In this document: one piece after another, positions 50,201-63,562 of the stretch
Layout of the letters: each line of letters starts with the position of its first letter
Numbering within the stretch: the first letter of the stretch is position 1
Assembly (NCBI GenBank): GCA_947000775.1
Contig: CAMQGK010000048.1
Span: 2,252,501 to 2,316,500, forward strand
Reading direction: 5' to 3'
DNA length: 64,000 nt
Source: Pterois miles
Taxonomy: Eukaryota > Chordata > Actinopteri > Perciformes > Scorpaenidae
Translations under genes and position numbers: made by a program
Notes under the pieces: generated by a model
What the model saw: only the letters and a program-made list of their open reading frames with translations
Databases searched by the model: none
Told to the model about the DNA's origin: nothing

Positions 50201-51783
50201 CATCGGATGGAAATACTCCAGTAAAGTAAACGAGTGAAGGTACATGGTGATGTTCCACCACTGTTTAACCCTCATCCTACCAACATGTTTAACACACAAG
50301 GACTACAGACTGAATAAACTACTGTAAGAAACAACCATCAGGACAAAACGTGAACTTATGTCTTCTCCAAACATTATTAGTTATGTAGTTTGAAGATAAA
50401 CACACAGATTGTCATTATTATTAATATGATTATAATTATCATAGGAAAGTAACAGCTCATTTGCTCATTGTGAAAAATGAAAATACTTGAGGAAATCTGT
50501 ATCTTTCTCCTTCACAATGGCTGACAGAGTACTCCTTCACCCCTGATATTGTGGGATAGATCAATGTCTGCTATGGGTCCTGATTTAATCGACTCTATAC
50601 AACACAGGCAGCAATAGAGGGCTTTTGACTGGACACCCTGCTAGTATTTATTTATTTATTATTTCAACTGTATTATTTAAAAACAAGAATTACTGTAAAA
50701 CAGAAACAGAAAACAATGATATCAAGTAATTAGAAAGAAATTGACAAAATCGTGAAAGACTGGAATGATAGAATAAAACAGCTGTGACAGAAAGTAGACC
50801 TCTGGGGTCTGTGGGGACCCAGTTGGATGAGGGTTGATAGCTGTGTACTGAACAAATCGGTGGGCAGCAGTCCAGAGGTCCTGAACCACGCCACGCGGAT
50901 AGCCAAGCACCAAAAGCGCGCGCGTCATTACGCACGCTGAACCGTGGATGCCTCAATTTGGTCACGCGCAACTGACAACAGATTTCTCCAACATAACCAC
51001 GCAAACGTCTGAGCCACCAAACTACTCGTATAAAACTCTCGCGGTCTGTGGGTTGTAAATGACGGAGTGGGAGCGACACGGTGGGATCCTGGACGCGGGA
51101 CGCGCACAGTCACTGCACGACAAACCACTCCGAGTTCTCCAGCGTCAGAAATAAAACACCAAATCCCGTTTCAGTGCATTATGAAAATGATGAAAATATC
51201 GACAAGTATAAGGAGTAAGAGTGATGACTGAGCACAACAGATCTAACTGCAGATCCAATAACAGTTCACTTTATCTCCTCCACTCAGGCTCGGATAGCAA
51301 CAAAGATCTGCTGCTGTGATCTGACTCCATTTGTAGACATTATAATTAATCAATATAATAATATAATCTTATATAATATAAGCTTTGAACTCAAAATAAC
51401 TGGCAAAAGCTACGGAAACGTGTGACTTCAACAAACAAACTCAGCTCTCCACACAGAGGAGCGGGCTCTGGTTTGTTTACATCTGGACGTCCCGACGCCA
51501 TCAGCTCTTCAAATTTCATATCGTCTCCAAGAGCAACCGACTGTAGCATCATTAGAAAAACGGCCCGGGCGCCATCTTTTTTCAGTAACAGTCGACGACA
51601 AACTTGGAAAAACGGACTCAAACCAAAACACCAGTGTTTTCAAATCACTACACCGTTAATAACTCTGTACATCTGCACTTTGCTATCGTCTAATATTGAT
51701 TTTACACCGATTTTCTTACCAGCAGAGATGAAGGCTTCAGAGCAGGAGATGTTCAGCTGCTTCTCCAAGAATGCAAAAGCCAT
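47233..51783 (-). CDS. Putative three-exon gene, copy U4 (437 aa, longest)
   Basis: Exon 1 is 51720-51783, exon 2 48453-48752 and exon 3 47233-48182. The heptad block leaves frame at about residue 200 and runs through Cys/Phe/Ser-rich out-of-frame words for about 70 residues before returning near the Ala-Ala-Arg-Pro block, so the C-terminus is unchanged. Two substitutions follow: ARPGPP for ARPVPP and PLAAPYP for PLAGPYP. Intron 1 has lost about 388 bp, well away from the splice sites. Confidence 0.56.
47740..48000 (-). repeat. Coding minisatellite, longest allele (U4)
   Basis: Mixed 21-bp words with insertions such as ggaaaggaggggggcagaag at the left end; exon 3 is 87 nt longer than in U1. 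Confidence 0.88.
48909..49085 (+). repeat. Dispersed repeat family A, 5' part deleted (U4)
   Basis: The repeat starts abruptly at tggccatgccag because of the intron 1 deletion. Confidence 0.65.
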
Positions 51784-52038
51784 GGCCAACAGCAGGTCCC
51801 TTTAACTTTAATAAAGTGAGTTCCTGTCGGTTTTCTTCAGGTCACGGTGCACGTTATCCAACAAATCGTTTATAAACAGCAGTTTTCCGTCGATGGGTCC
51901 TCCAGTAGCTCAGCGTCCAGTAGCGTATGTTAGCGGCGGCGTCAACTTCCGTCTCCTCCAAACCAAATGGCAAACCGGAAGTCCACAGCTCCAATATGTA
52001 ACCTCGGGTCACGTGACTGACGCACGTACGTGAGCGAG
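51784..52038 (-). promoter_or_regulatory. Candidate promoter, U4
   Basis: Palindrome GTCACGTGAC at 52008-52017. One cg is lost nearby (ccaaaccaaatgg) against ccaaacgcaaatgg elsewhere. Confidence 0.47.
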
Positions 52039-52184
52039 ATGATTTACAGGGATGATTTATTTGATATGATTTATTATTTATTAATAATTTTAAATTATAA
52101 CATAAACTAATATTTATGTTTTATTATGCTTCTTTATTTATTTATCTGTTTATTTTCCCTTATTTATTTACTCCTTCCCTTTTA

Positions 52185-53224
52185 CAGTTGTGCTCATAGT
52201 TTACATATCCTGGCAGAATTTAGGATTTCTTGGCCATTTTTCAGAGAATATGAATGATAACCCAAAAACTTTTTTCCCACTCATGGTTAGTGGCTGGTTG
52301 AAGCCATTTATTGGCAAACAACTGTGTTTACTCTTTTTAAATTATAATGACAACAGAAACTGATCAAAAGTTTCCATCCCCCAGTTCTTACTACCTTGTA
52401 TTGCTCCTTTAACATCAATGACAGCTTGAAGTCTCTTGTGGTAGTTGTGGATGAGGTTCTGCATTTGCTCTGATGGTAAAGCAGCCCATTCTTCTCGGCT
52501 TCTTAGCCTCCAGTTCCTGTTAATTCTTGGGCTGTCCTGCATGAACTGCTGGTCTGAGATCTCCCCAGAGAGACTCAATGATACTGAGGTCAGGAGACTG
52601 AGACGGCCACTCCAGAACCTTCACTTCATTCTGGTGTAACCAATGACAGCTGGACTTGGCCTTGTGTTTTGGATCGTTGTCATGTTGGAACGTCCACGTA
52701 CGTCCCATGAGCAGCTTCCGGGCTGATGAGTGCAAGTTTCCTCCAGTATTTTCTGATAACATGCTGCATTCATCTCGCCATCAATTTTGACCAAGTTTCC
52801 TGCCTTTGTAGCTCACACATCCCCAAAACATCAGCGATTGGCCTCCGTGTTTCCCAGTGGGAACGGTGATCCGTTCATCATCGGCCTTGTTGACTCCTCT
52901 CCAGATGTAGCGTTTATGGTTGTGGCCAGAAAGTTCAATTTAGGTCTCATCACTCCAAATGACTTTGTTCCAGAAGTTTTGAGGCTCGTCTCTGTGCTGT
53001 TTGGCGTATTGTAAGCGGGTTGTGGCATTTGCATAGTGACGGCTTTCTTCTGGCGACTCGACCATGCAGCCCATTTTTCTTCCAGTGCCTCCGTACTGTG
53101 CATCCTGAAACAGCAACACCACATTTTTTCAGAGTCCTGTACAAGTTATTTGTGGGTTTTTCTTTGCATCCCTAATAATTTTCCTGGCAGTTGTGGCAGA
53201 AATGTTTGTTGGTCTACCTGACTG
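52185..53224 (-). pseudogene. Tc1-like transposon remnant (U4)
   Basis: As in U1; one residue differs in the HQNEVKVLEWP block. Confidence 0.86.
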
Positions 53225-53746
53225 TGTTACGTCTGGGTAGACAGGCAGGCGTGGACTCAAAAGCAAGCTCACTGAGATCAGGTTGAAGGCAAAAATCAGC
53301 GTCTTTCATACAGGCAAAGGATCGGTACACAGGAGTCAAAAACAGCTGCCAAACAAATCCGAATCGGCAGGCAGAGACAAGGTCAAATACACAGGCAGAA
53401 GTTCTAAGGCACAGGGAGTCAAAAACACGAAAGACACTGGGACGCTTGTACATTAGTAAGCAAGACGAACTGGCACAGAGGGAAGGTAGGACGCACATTA
53501 AATACGAGTGAGGGGAGTGATTAACGCCGGACCAGGTGCACACAATCAGGGCGGGGGAAGACAATCGGACTCAGGTGAGTGGTGCTAGAAACTGGGTCAG
53601 AGGGCGGTGCTTGAACGTGCAGGCGGGAAACATGCAGGCAGGAAGTGAAGTGCACTGAAACGAGAAGGGATGTTGGAATGCAAAATAAAACAGGAAGTGT
53701 CAAAACAAAAGCATGCAACACAAAACACAAAGACTCAGACTTGACA
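53225..53746 (-). mobile_element. LTR-like element at unit end (U4)
   Basis: TGTTACG..TTGACA with a few substitutions (caggcaaagg; acacaggcag). Confidence 0.55.
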
Positions 53747-53751
53747 CTTCT

Positions 53752-54993
53752 CACCAGGGAAGATTGAGAATCAGCTTCATGTTATAAATTTAGACGTGGT
53801 CTAATTTTAATTGTAAAGTTTGTAACTGAGTTATTAGTTGACTATGAATTGACTATGAATTGGTTCATCAGTCTAGTCATCAGACTCTTTCTCCTCTGAA
53901 GATACATCTATACATCAGCCTCTCTGAGTAGATGCTAGATGGAGGTTGTGCTGTCTGGAGCAGAGTGGCAGCAGCTTCTGTCTGGAACAGTTTGGATCTT
54001 CTGGATCCAACGATGCGACCCGGCTTGGGTCGTTTCTCTCCCTCAGTGGCTCTCTTTGGGTCCTCGGACTCCCTCGTTTTTGGATGGCTGGCGTGTCACC
54101 TAGATGCACGTTTCCATCTTCGTCTCTCTCTGTTAAGTACTCTATACTAATTGACTTGTTTCAACATGATTAATTCTTCCATATTTGAAATCTGGGCTTC
54201 ATCTCTTTCAGGCACATACCAAACACAAGACATCAACCACTGAATAAAACTTGATCAACTGAATTAAAATGAATCAAACAATTACATCACAGATGAACCC
54301 TGTAAACAGAGTTGATTATCAGGAAATTAGTTCTATCGGTTCTGAGCATGTGTAATAATATGAATCAATTTATGTATGGTTCACAATCAGCATAAAATGG
54401 TGTGATACACTTCAACTACCGTAGATTAACATATATATCAAATATAACATTAACTAGTGTACACCCAACTTTATGTTTAAGATCCCCTATAAATTGGTGA
54501 ATAAGATACACATGTAAAGTATTGATGCAGCCAGATATAATGACCTCATTAGCATAAGAGAGAAGGTTTTGGTCTATAACTAGCAAATATTTTAACTTGC
54601 TTTGATTGAATTTATGTCAACAACTTACTGTCACTAGAGCACATGTTAGTGAAGCATAAGACATCAATTCATGTCCACTGTAATGTTAGAATTAGATTGT
54701 TCTGCCTCCATAATGTGTCTGTGTTTCACCACTTCTCTGCCAGAGAAAGACCAAGTATTTGACCTGTTGACCTGTAAGTCATAAAACCTTCATCTGGTCA
54801 GGACCATACTGGGTTGTTATCTAGTGAGATTCACCAGGCTGGTTGGAAATGAAGAGTCTCACCACTTAGCGCCCTGAGAGGTCAAACAAACAGTTTCTGG
54901 AAGGATGTAAAAGTTAAGATGTGTACTGTGGATTCATCAATATTTTCATTATCACATTTCAAATCCTTCATCTCTCAGTCATCATCCGCTACA
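53752..54993 (-). mobile_element. Partial solo LTR at unit start (U5)
   Basis: Corresponds to 12540-13772; shares agtttggatctt with U3. Confidence 0.8.
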
Positions 54994-55767
54994 GTGCCTT
55001 TTGTTCTACCTTTTCCATGTATACATTTGCCACAATGGGGGATACTGGTGAGCCCATGGCACAGCCATGCTTCTGTCTGTAAAAATATTGTTAAACTGGA
55101 AATATGTGGTGGAGACCATGGTTTCATCCGTTTCTAATCTTAGACCTCTGATTTTTCCCCATAAACTCCTGAGAGTTTTGAATGTGGTGTATTACCAACC
55201 AAAGGGACTAAGATGTTGGTAACATACTTAGGGATATTGTAGGTCACTGAATTAATGCTGTTTACAATGGATCTGAGTGGGACCCCTTCTTTATGGATCT
55301 TAGGGAGTCCATATAGACATGGTATGGTCTCTTGTGGGTAGAGTCGGAGGTACTGTGGCCTGTCAAACTTTCCATCTCTTTGTAGCTGCTGTAAGCACTC
55401 CATTACCTTTTTCCTATACCTGCTGGATGGGTCTGTTTCAGGATTTCATAGGTGCTGGTGTCATTGAGTAATGTGGATATTTTAGCTTGGTAATCGTTTG
55501 TATTGAGAATGACTGTGCATCTCCCTTTATCAGCTAGAAGGATTGTGATGTTGTTGTCCTTGCTCAGAGATACGAAACGTCTTCAGAGACAAATCTAAGT
55601 CCAGTTGCCTTCGATTCAGTTGTTGCCAGAATGAATATGACCTGGATGAATGAGAACATTCACAGACGTAACAGATATCGCTTTGACTCTTCCTCTCCGG
55701 TGACGTCTGCCCACTTCACTTTTCTTTCAAAGGCTGTAGCTCAGTTTTAGAGCTAGAGAGAAGGTGA
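54994..55767 (-). pseudogene. Penelope-like element, 5' half with motif A deleted (U5)
   Basis: The predicted fragment (55140-55403) is identical to U3 and U4. Confidence 0.82.
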
Positions 55768-57270
55768 GGTATTAGTGAGGGAAAAACTAGCATGGCGATT
55801 TTCAGTGGGGTCCCGTCACCTTTGACCTTTGTCCCTTTACAGACACGCCCACTTTATGATAATCTCATGCAGTTTGGGGCAAAAATAAGGCAGGTTTTTG
55901 AATGCAGTACAAATGTGTTTGGTTTTGTTGCTAATTCTAAAATTGTGTATTTACATATTTCTGCATACAGATGCTTGTCAGAGTTGTTTTGGAAGCAGTT
56001 CAGCTGTTACACACCAAATGTTTCCTCCAACTGATTTACTATTTAGGAGGATTCATGTTAACCCAACATCACTGAGAGTAAAGTATGTGACATAACACAG
56101 GATCAGTTTACATGTCTAACTTATTTTTTTATTTGATTGAGTTTTTCAAAGCAGGTGAGTGGAGACAGTGTGGTGCTGAAGGTGGTTCAGTGTGTTGTGG
56201 TGCTGGAGCTTCCTCACATCACATCGGTAGTGTGATGCTGCTGGCTTTGTGTGGTTCAGTTGACCTCCACTCTCAGGGGCTCCGGGACGGCCAAAGACCA
56301 GGAAGAGTCCTGCCCTGTGAGACCAACAACAAGTCAGGAATGTGGATCCTTCTCTTGGTCTGCTGTCAGTGTCAGTTACATAAGAAGATATCACTCAGGT
56401 CGAGAAAGCCATTACATATATTTCTCAAAATGTCAAACTATTCCTTTAATGTGCACCTACTTACTCAGTCAATGAAAACACAGGCATTCACTTCAGTTTG
56501 TCCTTCTTGTCGTCCGTCATCCATCTGATTCGGTTGGAAATCAGCATTTCTTCTTTGTTGTCACGGAGCTGCTGAACAACAGCAACACCTTAGTCAAGTC
56601 TGTAAAATATACAAATAAACAATGATAATATGTGTAAACAGGTGTAGCATACAGTATGTAGCTATTTACACAATACCATACATACCTTTCACTGTCTTCA
56701 TGTCATACAGTTGATTCCAGGTCACTTTCTCATCATTTAGTCCTCAGTGAACTGCAGCAGCTACGGTATTGGAGGGAGATAAGAGTAGAGAACAATAGAT
56801 AATAGTTAGTGAGACACATAAATCATCTCTCAACCTTTAAGTAACAATACATACACCTTTTATTGACATAAGCAGTGGTGAAGTAGGGAGACAGAGGGGG
56901 CGACCATTGTTTTCTGTGTGTTTTTGCTGCTTTTCTTCTCTCTCACAGTGTAGTGCCGTCCGGTCACTGTTGGCCTGGGGGGACCACAGACAGTCACATG
57001 CAAGCTTCACCGGGAGGTTTAAACCAACCAGATCCACTGTGAACTGTGCAGGGCCCAGACCACTCAGAGGGAGTCACTACTGCTGCCATGGAGAGACTGT
57101 CTTCATGTGAACACAGGACTAAGAGGAAGTTCCTTCCCCTCCAGATGCAAAAGACCGGCCCCAGTGCAAGACGCTACTTGGGGCCTCTTCAGCCCCGCCA
57201 GACGCAAAGGCTGACCCTAAAATCACCGGTCCTACCAGACACAGAGGCCAGTCCTCACCTGAAGAGACAG

Positions 57271-60200
57271 CTACCGCAGCCACCTCGGCCTCTTAGCAGC
57301 CATCTCCTCGTCACTGCCTTCCCTTCTTCTCCTGAAGCTGAGGCCGGGTGAGGGACGTGCAGGGGCTTCCTCAACTCTGATGAATCCTGGACGCTGCTCT
57401 CTGAACACCTGCTGGGGGACACCAAGAGGATCTACAATGATAACGTTGTGGGGAAGAGCAAAACCAGAAGCATGAGGAGGACAAGACACACAAGGAAGAG
57501 GACATGAAAAGACAGAAGAAAGAGGAGCAGCAAGAGGAGGAAAAGGAGGAACATCAAGATAAACAGCAGGGGGAGGATAAGGAGCAGCAGATGGAGGATA
57601 AGGAGCAGCAAATGGAGCATAAGGAGCAGCAAGGGGGGCATATGGAACATTAAGTAGAGGAAAAGGAGCAGCAGGAGGAGCATAAGGAGCAGGAAGTGGA
57701 CGATAACGAGCAGCAGTTGTAGGATAAGGACCAGCAAGGGGAGCGTAAGGAAAAGCAGGGGGGACAGGACGAGCAGCAGGGGGGGCAGAAGGAGCAGAAG
57801 GGGGAGAGAAGGAGCAGAAGGGGGGCAGAAGAAGGAGCAGAAGGAGCAGAGGGGGGAGCAGAAGGAGCAGAGGGGGGAGCAGAAGGAGCAGAGGGGGGGA
57901 GAAAGAAGGAGCAGAGGGGGGAGCAGAAGGAGCAGAGGGGGGAGCAGAAGGAGCAGAGGGGGGAACAGATGGAGCAGCAGGAGAAGCAGGAAGATAAGGA
58001 AGAATGGTTGCAGCAGTGTCCTGTGGTCTCTGGTCCATCCCAGCATCTGGTGGTGTGAACTGCTCCAGAGGTGGTGAGGGAAGTCTGAAATCTCCTTCGT
58101 CTGTGGGAGGCTCAGCCACTTGAAGCACATCCTCATCGTCCACACCTGAGAGGGAAAAAAGCGTAAAAAAGTGACATTCTGCACTTCCATAAAACCGGCT
58201 TCAATATGAGGCTCACAGCTCAGCCAATGAATCATTTCTGACCATGTGAACTGAATGTATATTCCCATGTAGCTACACAACTCTATGAATACTGCACTAC
58301 ACCACAAGCACCAAAACACCAGCTGCTACTACCACATTTATACACCCACAGAACAAAGCAACACCTGTACAGGTCAAACCAGGTCAAACCTGTAAAGACA
58401 AATCATCCCTCTCACCTTCTCCATCAGCTCTACGAGGCTCAGCCATCTTGTCGCCCAGGCCAAGCGGAGCAGGAAGGTCCTCTTCATCCAGGCAAAAAAT
58501 GCTTTCCTCGTCCAGAGTGATCAGACTAAGGAGGTCTCCAGCGCTCAGACTGAGAAGACCAAGAAGGTCTTCATCGTCCAAGCCAAGAAGACCAAGGTCT
58601 TCATCGTCTCCCTGGTTATTAGGAGGGAGCGAAGGACTGCTGAGGACCCTTTTCTCTTCAGGCTCTTCTGGGTCCTGAGGCTTCGTGAATTTCCTCAAAG
58701 GTAAAAAGTCTCCATCTGAGGGGGGAACAAGTATGAAAAGGTCACATTCTGCATTTTTAAGGCAGAAATCAGGATTAAAGGCTGAATAATTCACATATAC
58801 CTACCCTAACTGTGAATACTGTACTGCAGTAAAATAAGGTAAAACTGCTTGTAAAAAAACACCCAAGACACAAGGTGCTACTACCACATTTAAATACTGA
58901 ATTTTGGTGGTTGTAAAGTTTTATGAAGCTGTGATTGTAAAAGAGGTCACAAAAATATTTTATAGGGTGACGTAAATAAAAAAATGGTTTCACGTTAATA
59001 AATGGCTGCTATGGGGACTAACGTCATGACACATGAACACAGTTGGGCTCATTTGATCCAAAGAGTCTCAACTTTACAGTGATACCCAATCAAGTAATTC
59101 AAGACTGTTATGGAGCCCAGTACGCAGAAACATTAAGCACATCATTTTTACAATCTTAGAAAATAAAGGGGAGACTTGTGGGTACCCATAGAACCATTTT
59201 CACTCACCAATTTTGAGATCAGAGGTCAAGGGACCCCTTTGAAAATGGCCATGCCAGTTTTTCCTCACCAAAATTTTGCTTAACTTTGGAGCGTTATTTA
59301 ACCTACTTTCCAACAAGCTAGTATAACATGTTTACCAGTGGATTCCTTAGGTTTTCTAGTTAGTGTAGCTTCACTCTGGCTCCAAAACTGAACCTTCTAC
59401 AGCTTTTGAAAGATGGTAAAGTTGATGGAGATCTCCCACGACCACACAGGTCTCGTTTTGATCTACAAGGTCTTTGTAAGGCAAATGTGTGAACACAAAG
59501 CAGGCGATATATATACAGTATATAGACAAAAAAATCAGGAGGACTGTTTGGAGTTTATCGGAGGAATGAACCTGACAAAAAATAAATAAATAAAGCAACA
59601 GATAAATAAAAAATGAATGCATCTATTAATTAATTGATGAAATAATTGGTATTCCTATTTTATTTACTCTAAGTGTTCCTTTTTAAAAATGATTCACGTA
59701 TTTATTTGCATTAATTTTACATTTATTTATTTTTGCATTCATTCATTTATTTATTTTGTCCTTTATTTTTATTGATTTTTACATTTATTTATTTATGTAT
59801 TTATTTCTGCACAATTTCCCTTTGCATTTTACCCCTTTTTTATCTCCCCAAACCATGTCTGTGTTCATTTCTTTATAAATGTCTCTATGCATTTCTACCT
59901 AATTATGCAAATTAGGGGGCTGTCACACAGTGCGTGTCATGGGAAAATTATCCAGCAATTAAGAAATATATAATATATATATAACATAAATGTAAAATAT
60001 AATTGTTTAAAAATAACTGCCCAAATAAATAAAAAAATAATAAATGCAACAATAAATAAATAAAGAAGGATATAAAAGCAGAAATATCAATTTATGTTTC
60101 ATTTTGTCGATTTCTTAAGGGCTACATGTATTTGAAATATTACTTTTGCAATATTTAATGACATTGGTTACTTCATAAATATAACTATACCACAATTTAA

Positions 60201-62118
60201 AAATACTCAAGTACAAGACCTGCATTCAAAATCTTTCTTGAGTAAAAGTACAAGTATTCTCTGCAAAATGTATGTAGGATGGCTCCTCTAGGTGATATAT
60301 TATCAGACATTATGCTGTTGGATTATTACCGATGCATTAACCTGTCAGCAGCTTTTGGCTGAATTTACATACATTTAATCTGTAGCAAGGCATCATATTT
60401 TGCAATATGATTACATGTCTAGTGCACAAAATCTTCATGAGCAAAGACACTACAGCTGTCACACAAATGTAGTGAACTAAGAAGTACAATATACAGTATG
60501 TCTGATACATGTGGGGGACAATAAATATAAGGTAGCATCGGATGGAAATACTCCAGTAAAGTAAACGAGTGAAGGTACATGGTGATGTTCCACCACTGTT
60601 TAACCCTCATCCTACCAACATGTTTAACACACAAGGACTACAGACTGAATAAACTACTGTAAGAAACAACCATCAGGACAAAACGTGAACTTATGTCTTC
60701 TCCAAACATTATTAGTTATGTAGTTTGAAGATAAACACACAGATTGTCATTATTATTAATATGATTATAATTATCATAGGAAAGTAACAGCTCATTTGCT
60801 CATTGTGAAAAATGAAAATACTTGAGGAAATCTGTATCTTTCTCCTTCACAATGGCTGACAGAGTACTCCTTCACCCCTGATATTGTGGGATAGATCAAT
60901 GTCTGCTATGGGTCCTGATTTAATCGACTCTATACAACACAGGCAGCAATAGAGGGCTTTTGACTGGACACCCTGCTAGTATTTATTTATTTATTATTTC
61001 AACTGTATTATTTAAAAACAAGAATTACTGTAAAACAGAAACAGAAAACAATGATATCAAGTAATTAGAAAGAAATTGACAAAATCGTGAAAGACTGGAA
61101 TGATAGAATAAAACAGCTGTGACAGAAAGTAGACCTCTGGGGTCTGTGGGGACCCAGTTGGATGAGGGTTGATAGCTGTGTACTGAACAAATCGGTGGGC
61201 AGCAGTCCAGAGGTCCTGAACCACGCCACGCGGATAGCCAAGCACCAAAAGCGCGCGCGTCATTACGCACGCTGAACCGTGGATGCCTCAATTTGGTCAC
61301 GCGCAACTGACAACAGATTTCTCCAACATAACCACGCAAACGTCTGAGCCACCAAACTACTCGTATAAAACTCTCGCGGTCTGTGGGTTGTAAATGACGG
61401 AGTGGGAGCGACACGGTGGGATCCTGGACGCGGGACGCGCACAGTCACTGCACGACAAACCACTCCGAGTTCTCCAGCGTCAGAAATAAAACACCAAATC
61501 CCGTTTCAGTGCATTATGAAAATGATGAAAATATCGACAAGTATAAGGAGTAAGAGTGATGACTGAGCACAACAGATCTAACTGCAGATCCAATAACAGT
61601 TCACTTTATCTCCTCCACTCAGGCTCGGATAGCAACAAAGATCTGCTGCTGTGATCTGACTCCATTTGTAGACATTATAATTAATCAATATAATAATATA
61701 ATCTTATATAATATAAGCTTTGAACTCAAAATAACTGGCAAAAGCTACGGAAACGTGTGACTTCAACAAACAAACTCAGCTCTCCACACAGAGGAGCGGG
61801 CTCTGGTTTGTTTACATCTGGACGTCCCGACGCCATCAGCTCTTCAAATTTCATATCGTCTCCAAGAGCAACCGACTGTAGCATCATTAGAAAAACGGCC
61901 CGGGCGCCATCTTTTTTCAGTAACAGTCGACGACAAACTTGGAAAAACGGACTCAAACCAAAACACCAGTGTTTTCAAATCACTACACCGTTAATAACTC
62001 TGTACATCTGCACTTTGCTATCGTCTAATATTGATTTTACACCGATTTTCTTACCAGCAGAGATGAAGGCTTCAGAGCAGGAGATGTTCAGCTGCTTCTC
62101 CAAGAATGCAAAAGCCAT
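57271..62118 (-). CDS. Putative three-exon gene, copy U5 (412 aa)
   Basis: Exon 1 is 62055-62118, exon 2 58416-58715 and exon 3 57271-58145; the phases are as in U1. The heptads pass into Leu-rich out-of-frame words at about residue 202 and return about 33 residues later, keeping the Pro/Tyr block and the AAKRPRWLR end. The promoter, splice sites and poly(A) signal are all intact in this copy. Confidence 0.57.
57780..57962 (-). repeat. Coding minisatellite with frame-shifting indels (U5)
   Basis: 21-bp words interrupted by variants such as ggggagagaaggagcag; the exon is 12 nt longer than in U1. Confidence 0.88.
59168..59422 (+). repeat. Dispersed repeat family A in intron 1 (U5)
   Basis: Equivalent of 18091-18345. 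Confidence 0.68.
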
Positions 62119-62373
62119 GGCCAACAGCAGGTCCCTTTAACTTTAATAAAGTGAGTTCCTGTCGGTTTTCTTCAGGTCACGGTGCAGGTTATCCAACAAA
62201 TCGTTTATAAACAGCAGTTTTCCGTCGATCGGTCCTCCAGTAGCTCAGCGTCCAGTAGCGTATGTTAGCGGCGGCGTCAACTTCCGTCTCCTCCAAACGC
62301 AAATGGCAAACCGGAAGTCCACAGCTCCAATATGTAACCTCGGGTCACGTGACTGACGCACGTACGTGAGCGA
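62119..62373 (-). promoter_or_regulatory. Candidate promoter, U5
   Basis: Palindrome GTCACGTGAC at 62344-62353 with the same ETS-type neighbours. Confidence 0.48.
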
Positions 62374-62522
62374 GATGATTTACAGGGATGATTTATTTGA
62401 TATGATTTATTATTTATTAATAATTTGCTAAATTATAACATAAACTAATATTTATGTTTTATTATGCTTCTTTATTTATTTATCTGTTTATTTTCCCTTA
62501 TTTATTTACTCCTTCCCTTTTA

Positions 62523-63562
62523 CAGTTGTGCTCATAGTTTACATATCCTGGCAGAATTTAGGATTTCTTGGCCATTTTTCAGAGAATATGAATGATAACC
62601 CAAAAACTTTTTTTCCACTCATGGTTAGTGGCTGGGTGAAGCCATTTATTGGCAAACAACTGTGTTTACTCTTTTTAAATTATAATGACAACAGAAACTG
62701 ATCAAAAGTTTCCATCCCCCAGTTCTTACTACCTTGTATTGCTCCTTTAACATCAATGACAGCTTGAAGTCTCTTGTGGTAGTTGTGGATGAGGTTCTGC
62801 ATTTGCTCTGATGGTAAAGCAGCCCATTCTTCTCGGCTTCTTAGCCTCCAGTTCCTGTTAATTCTTGGGCTGTCCTGCATGAACTGCTGGTCTGAGATCT
62901 CCCCAGAGAGACTCAATGATACTGAGGTCAGGAGACTGAGACGGCCACTCCAGAACCTTCACTTTATTCTGGTGTAACCAATGACAGCTGGACTTGGCCT
63001 TGTGTTTTGGATCGTTGTCATGTTGGAACGTCCACGTACGTCCCATGAGCAGCTTCCGGGCTGATGAGTGCAAGTTTCCTCCAGTATTTTCTGATAACAT
63101 GCTGCATTCATCTCGCCATCAATTTTGACCAAGTTTCCTGCCTTTGTAGCTCACACATCCCCAAAACATCAGCGATTGGCCTCCGTGTTTCCCAGTGGGA
63201 ACGGTGATCCGTTCATCATCGGCCTTGTTGACTCCTCTCCAGATGTAGCGTTTATGGTTGTGGCCAGAAAGTTCAATTTAGGTCTCATCACTCCAAATGA
63301 CTTTGTTCCAGAAGTTTTGAGGCTCGTCTCTGTGCTGTTTGGCGTATTGTAAGCGGGTTGTGGCATTTGCATAGTGACGGCTTTCTTCTGGCGACTCGAC
63401 CATGCAGCCCATTTTTCTTCCAGTGCCTCCGTACTGTGCATCCTGAAACAGCAACACCACATTTTTTCAGAGTCCTGTACAAGTTATTTGTGGGTTTTTC
63501 TTTGCATCCCTAATAATTTTCCTGGCAGTTGTGGCAGAAATGTTTGTTGGTCTACCTGACTG
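62523..63562 (-). pseudogene. Tc1-like transposon remnant (U5)
   Basis: Same blocks and frameshifts as U1. Confidence 0.86.

Larger units (their letters stand above)
43715..53751. repeat. Tandem repeat unit 4 (U4), 10.0 kb
   Basis: Shortest unit because of a deletion of about 388 bp in intron 1 (junction at 48908/48909). The exon 3 minisatellite is the longest of the five. Confidence 0.95.
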
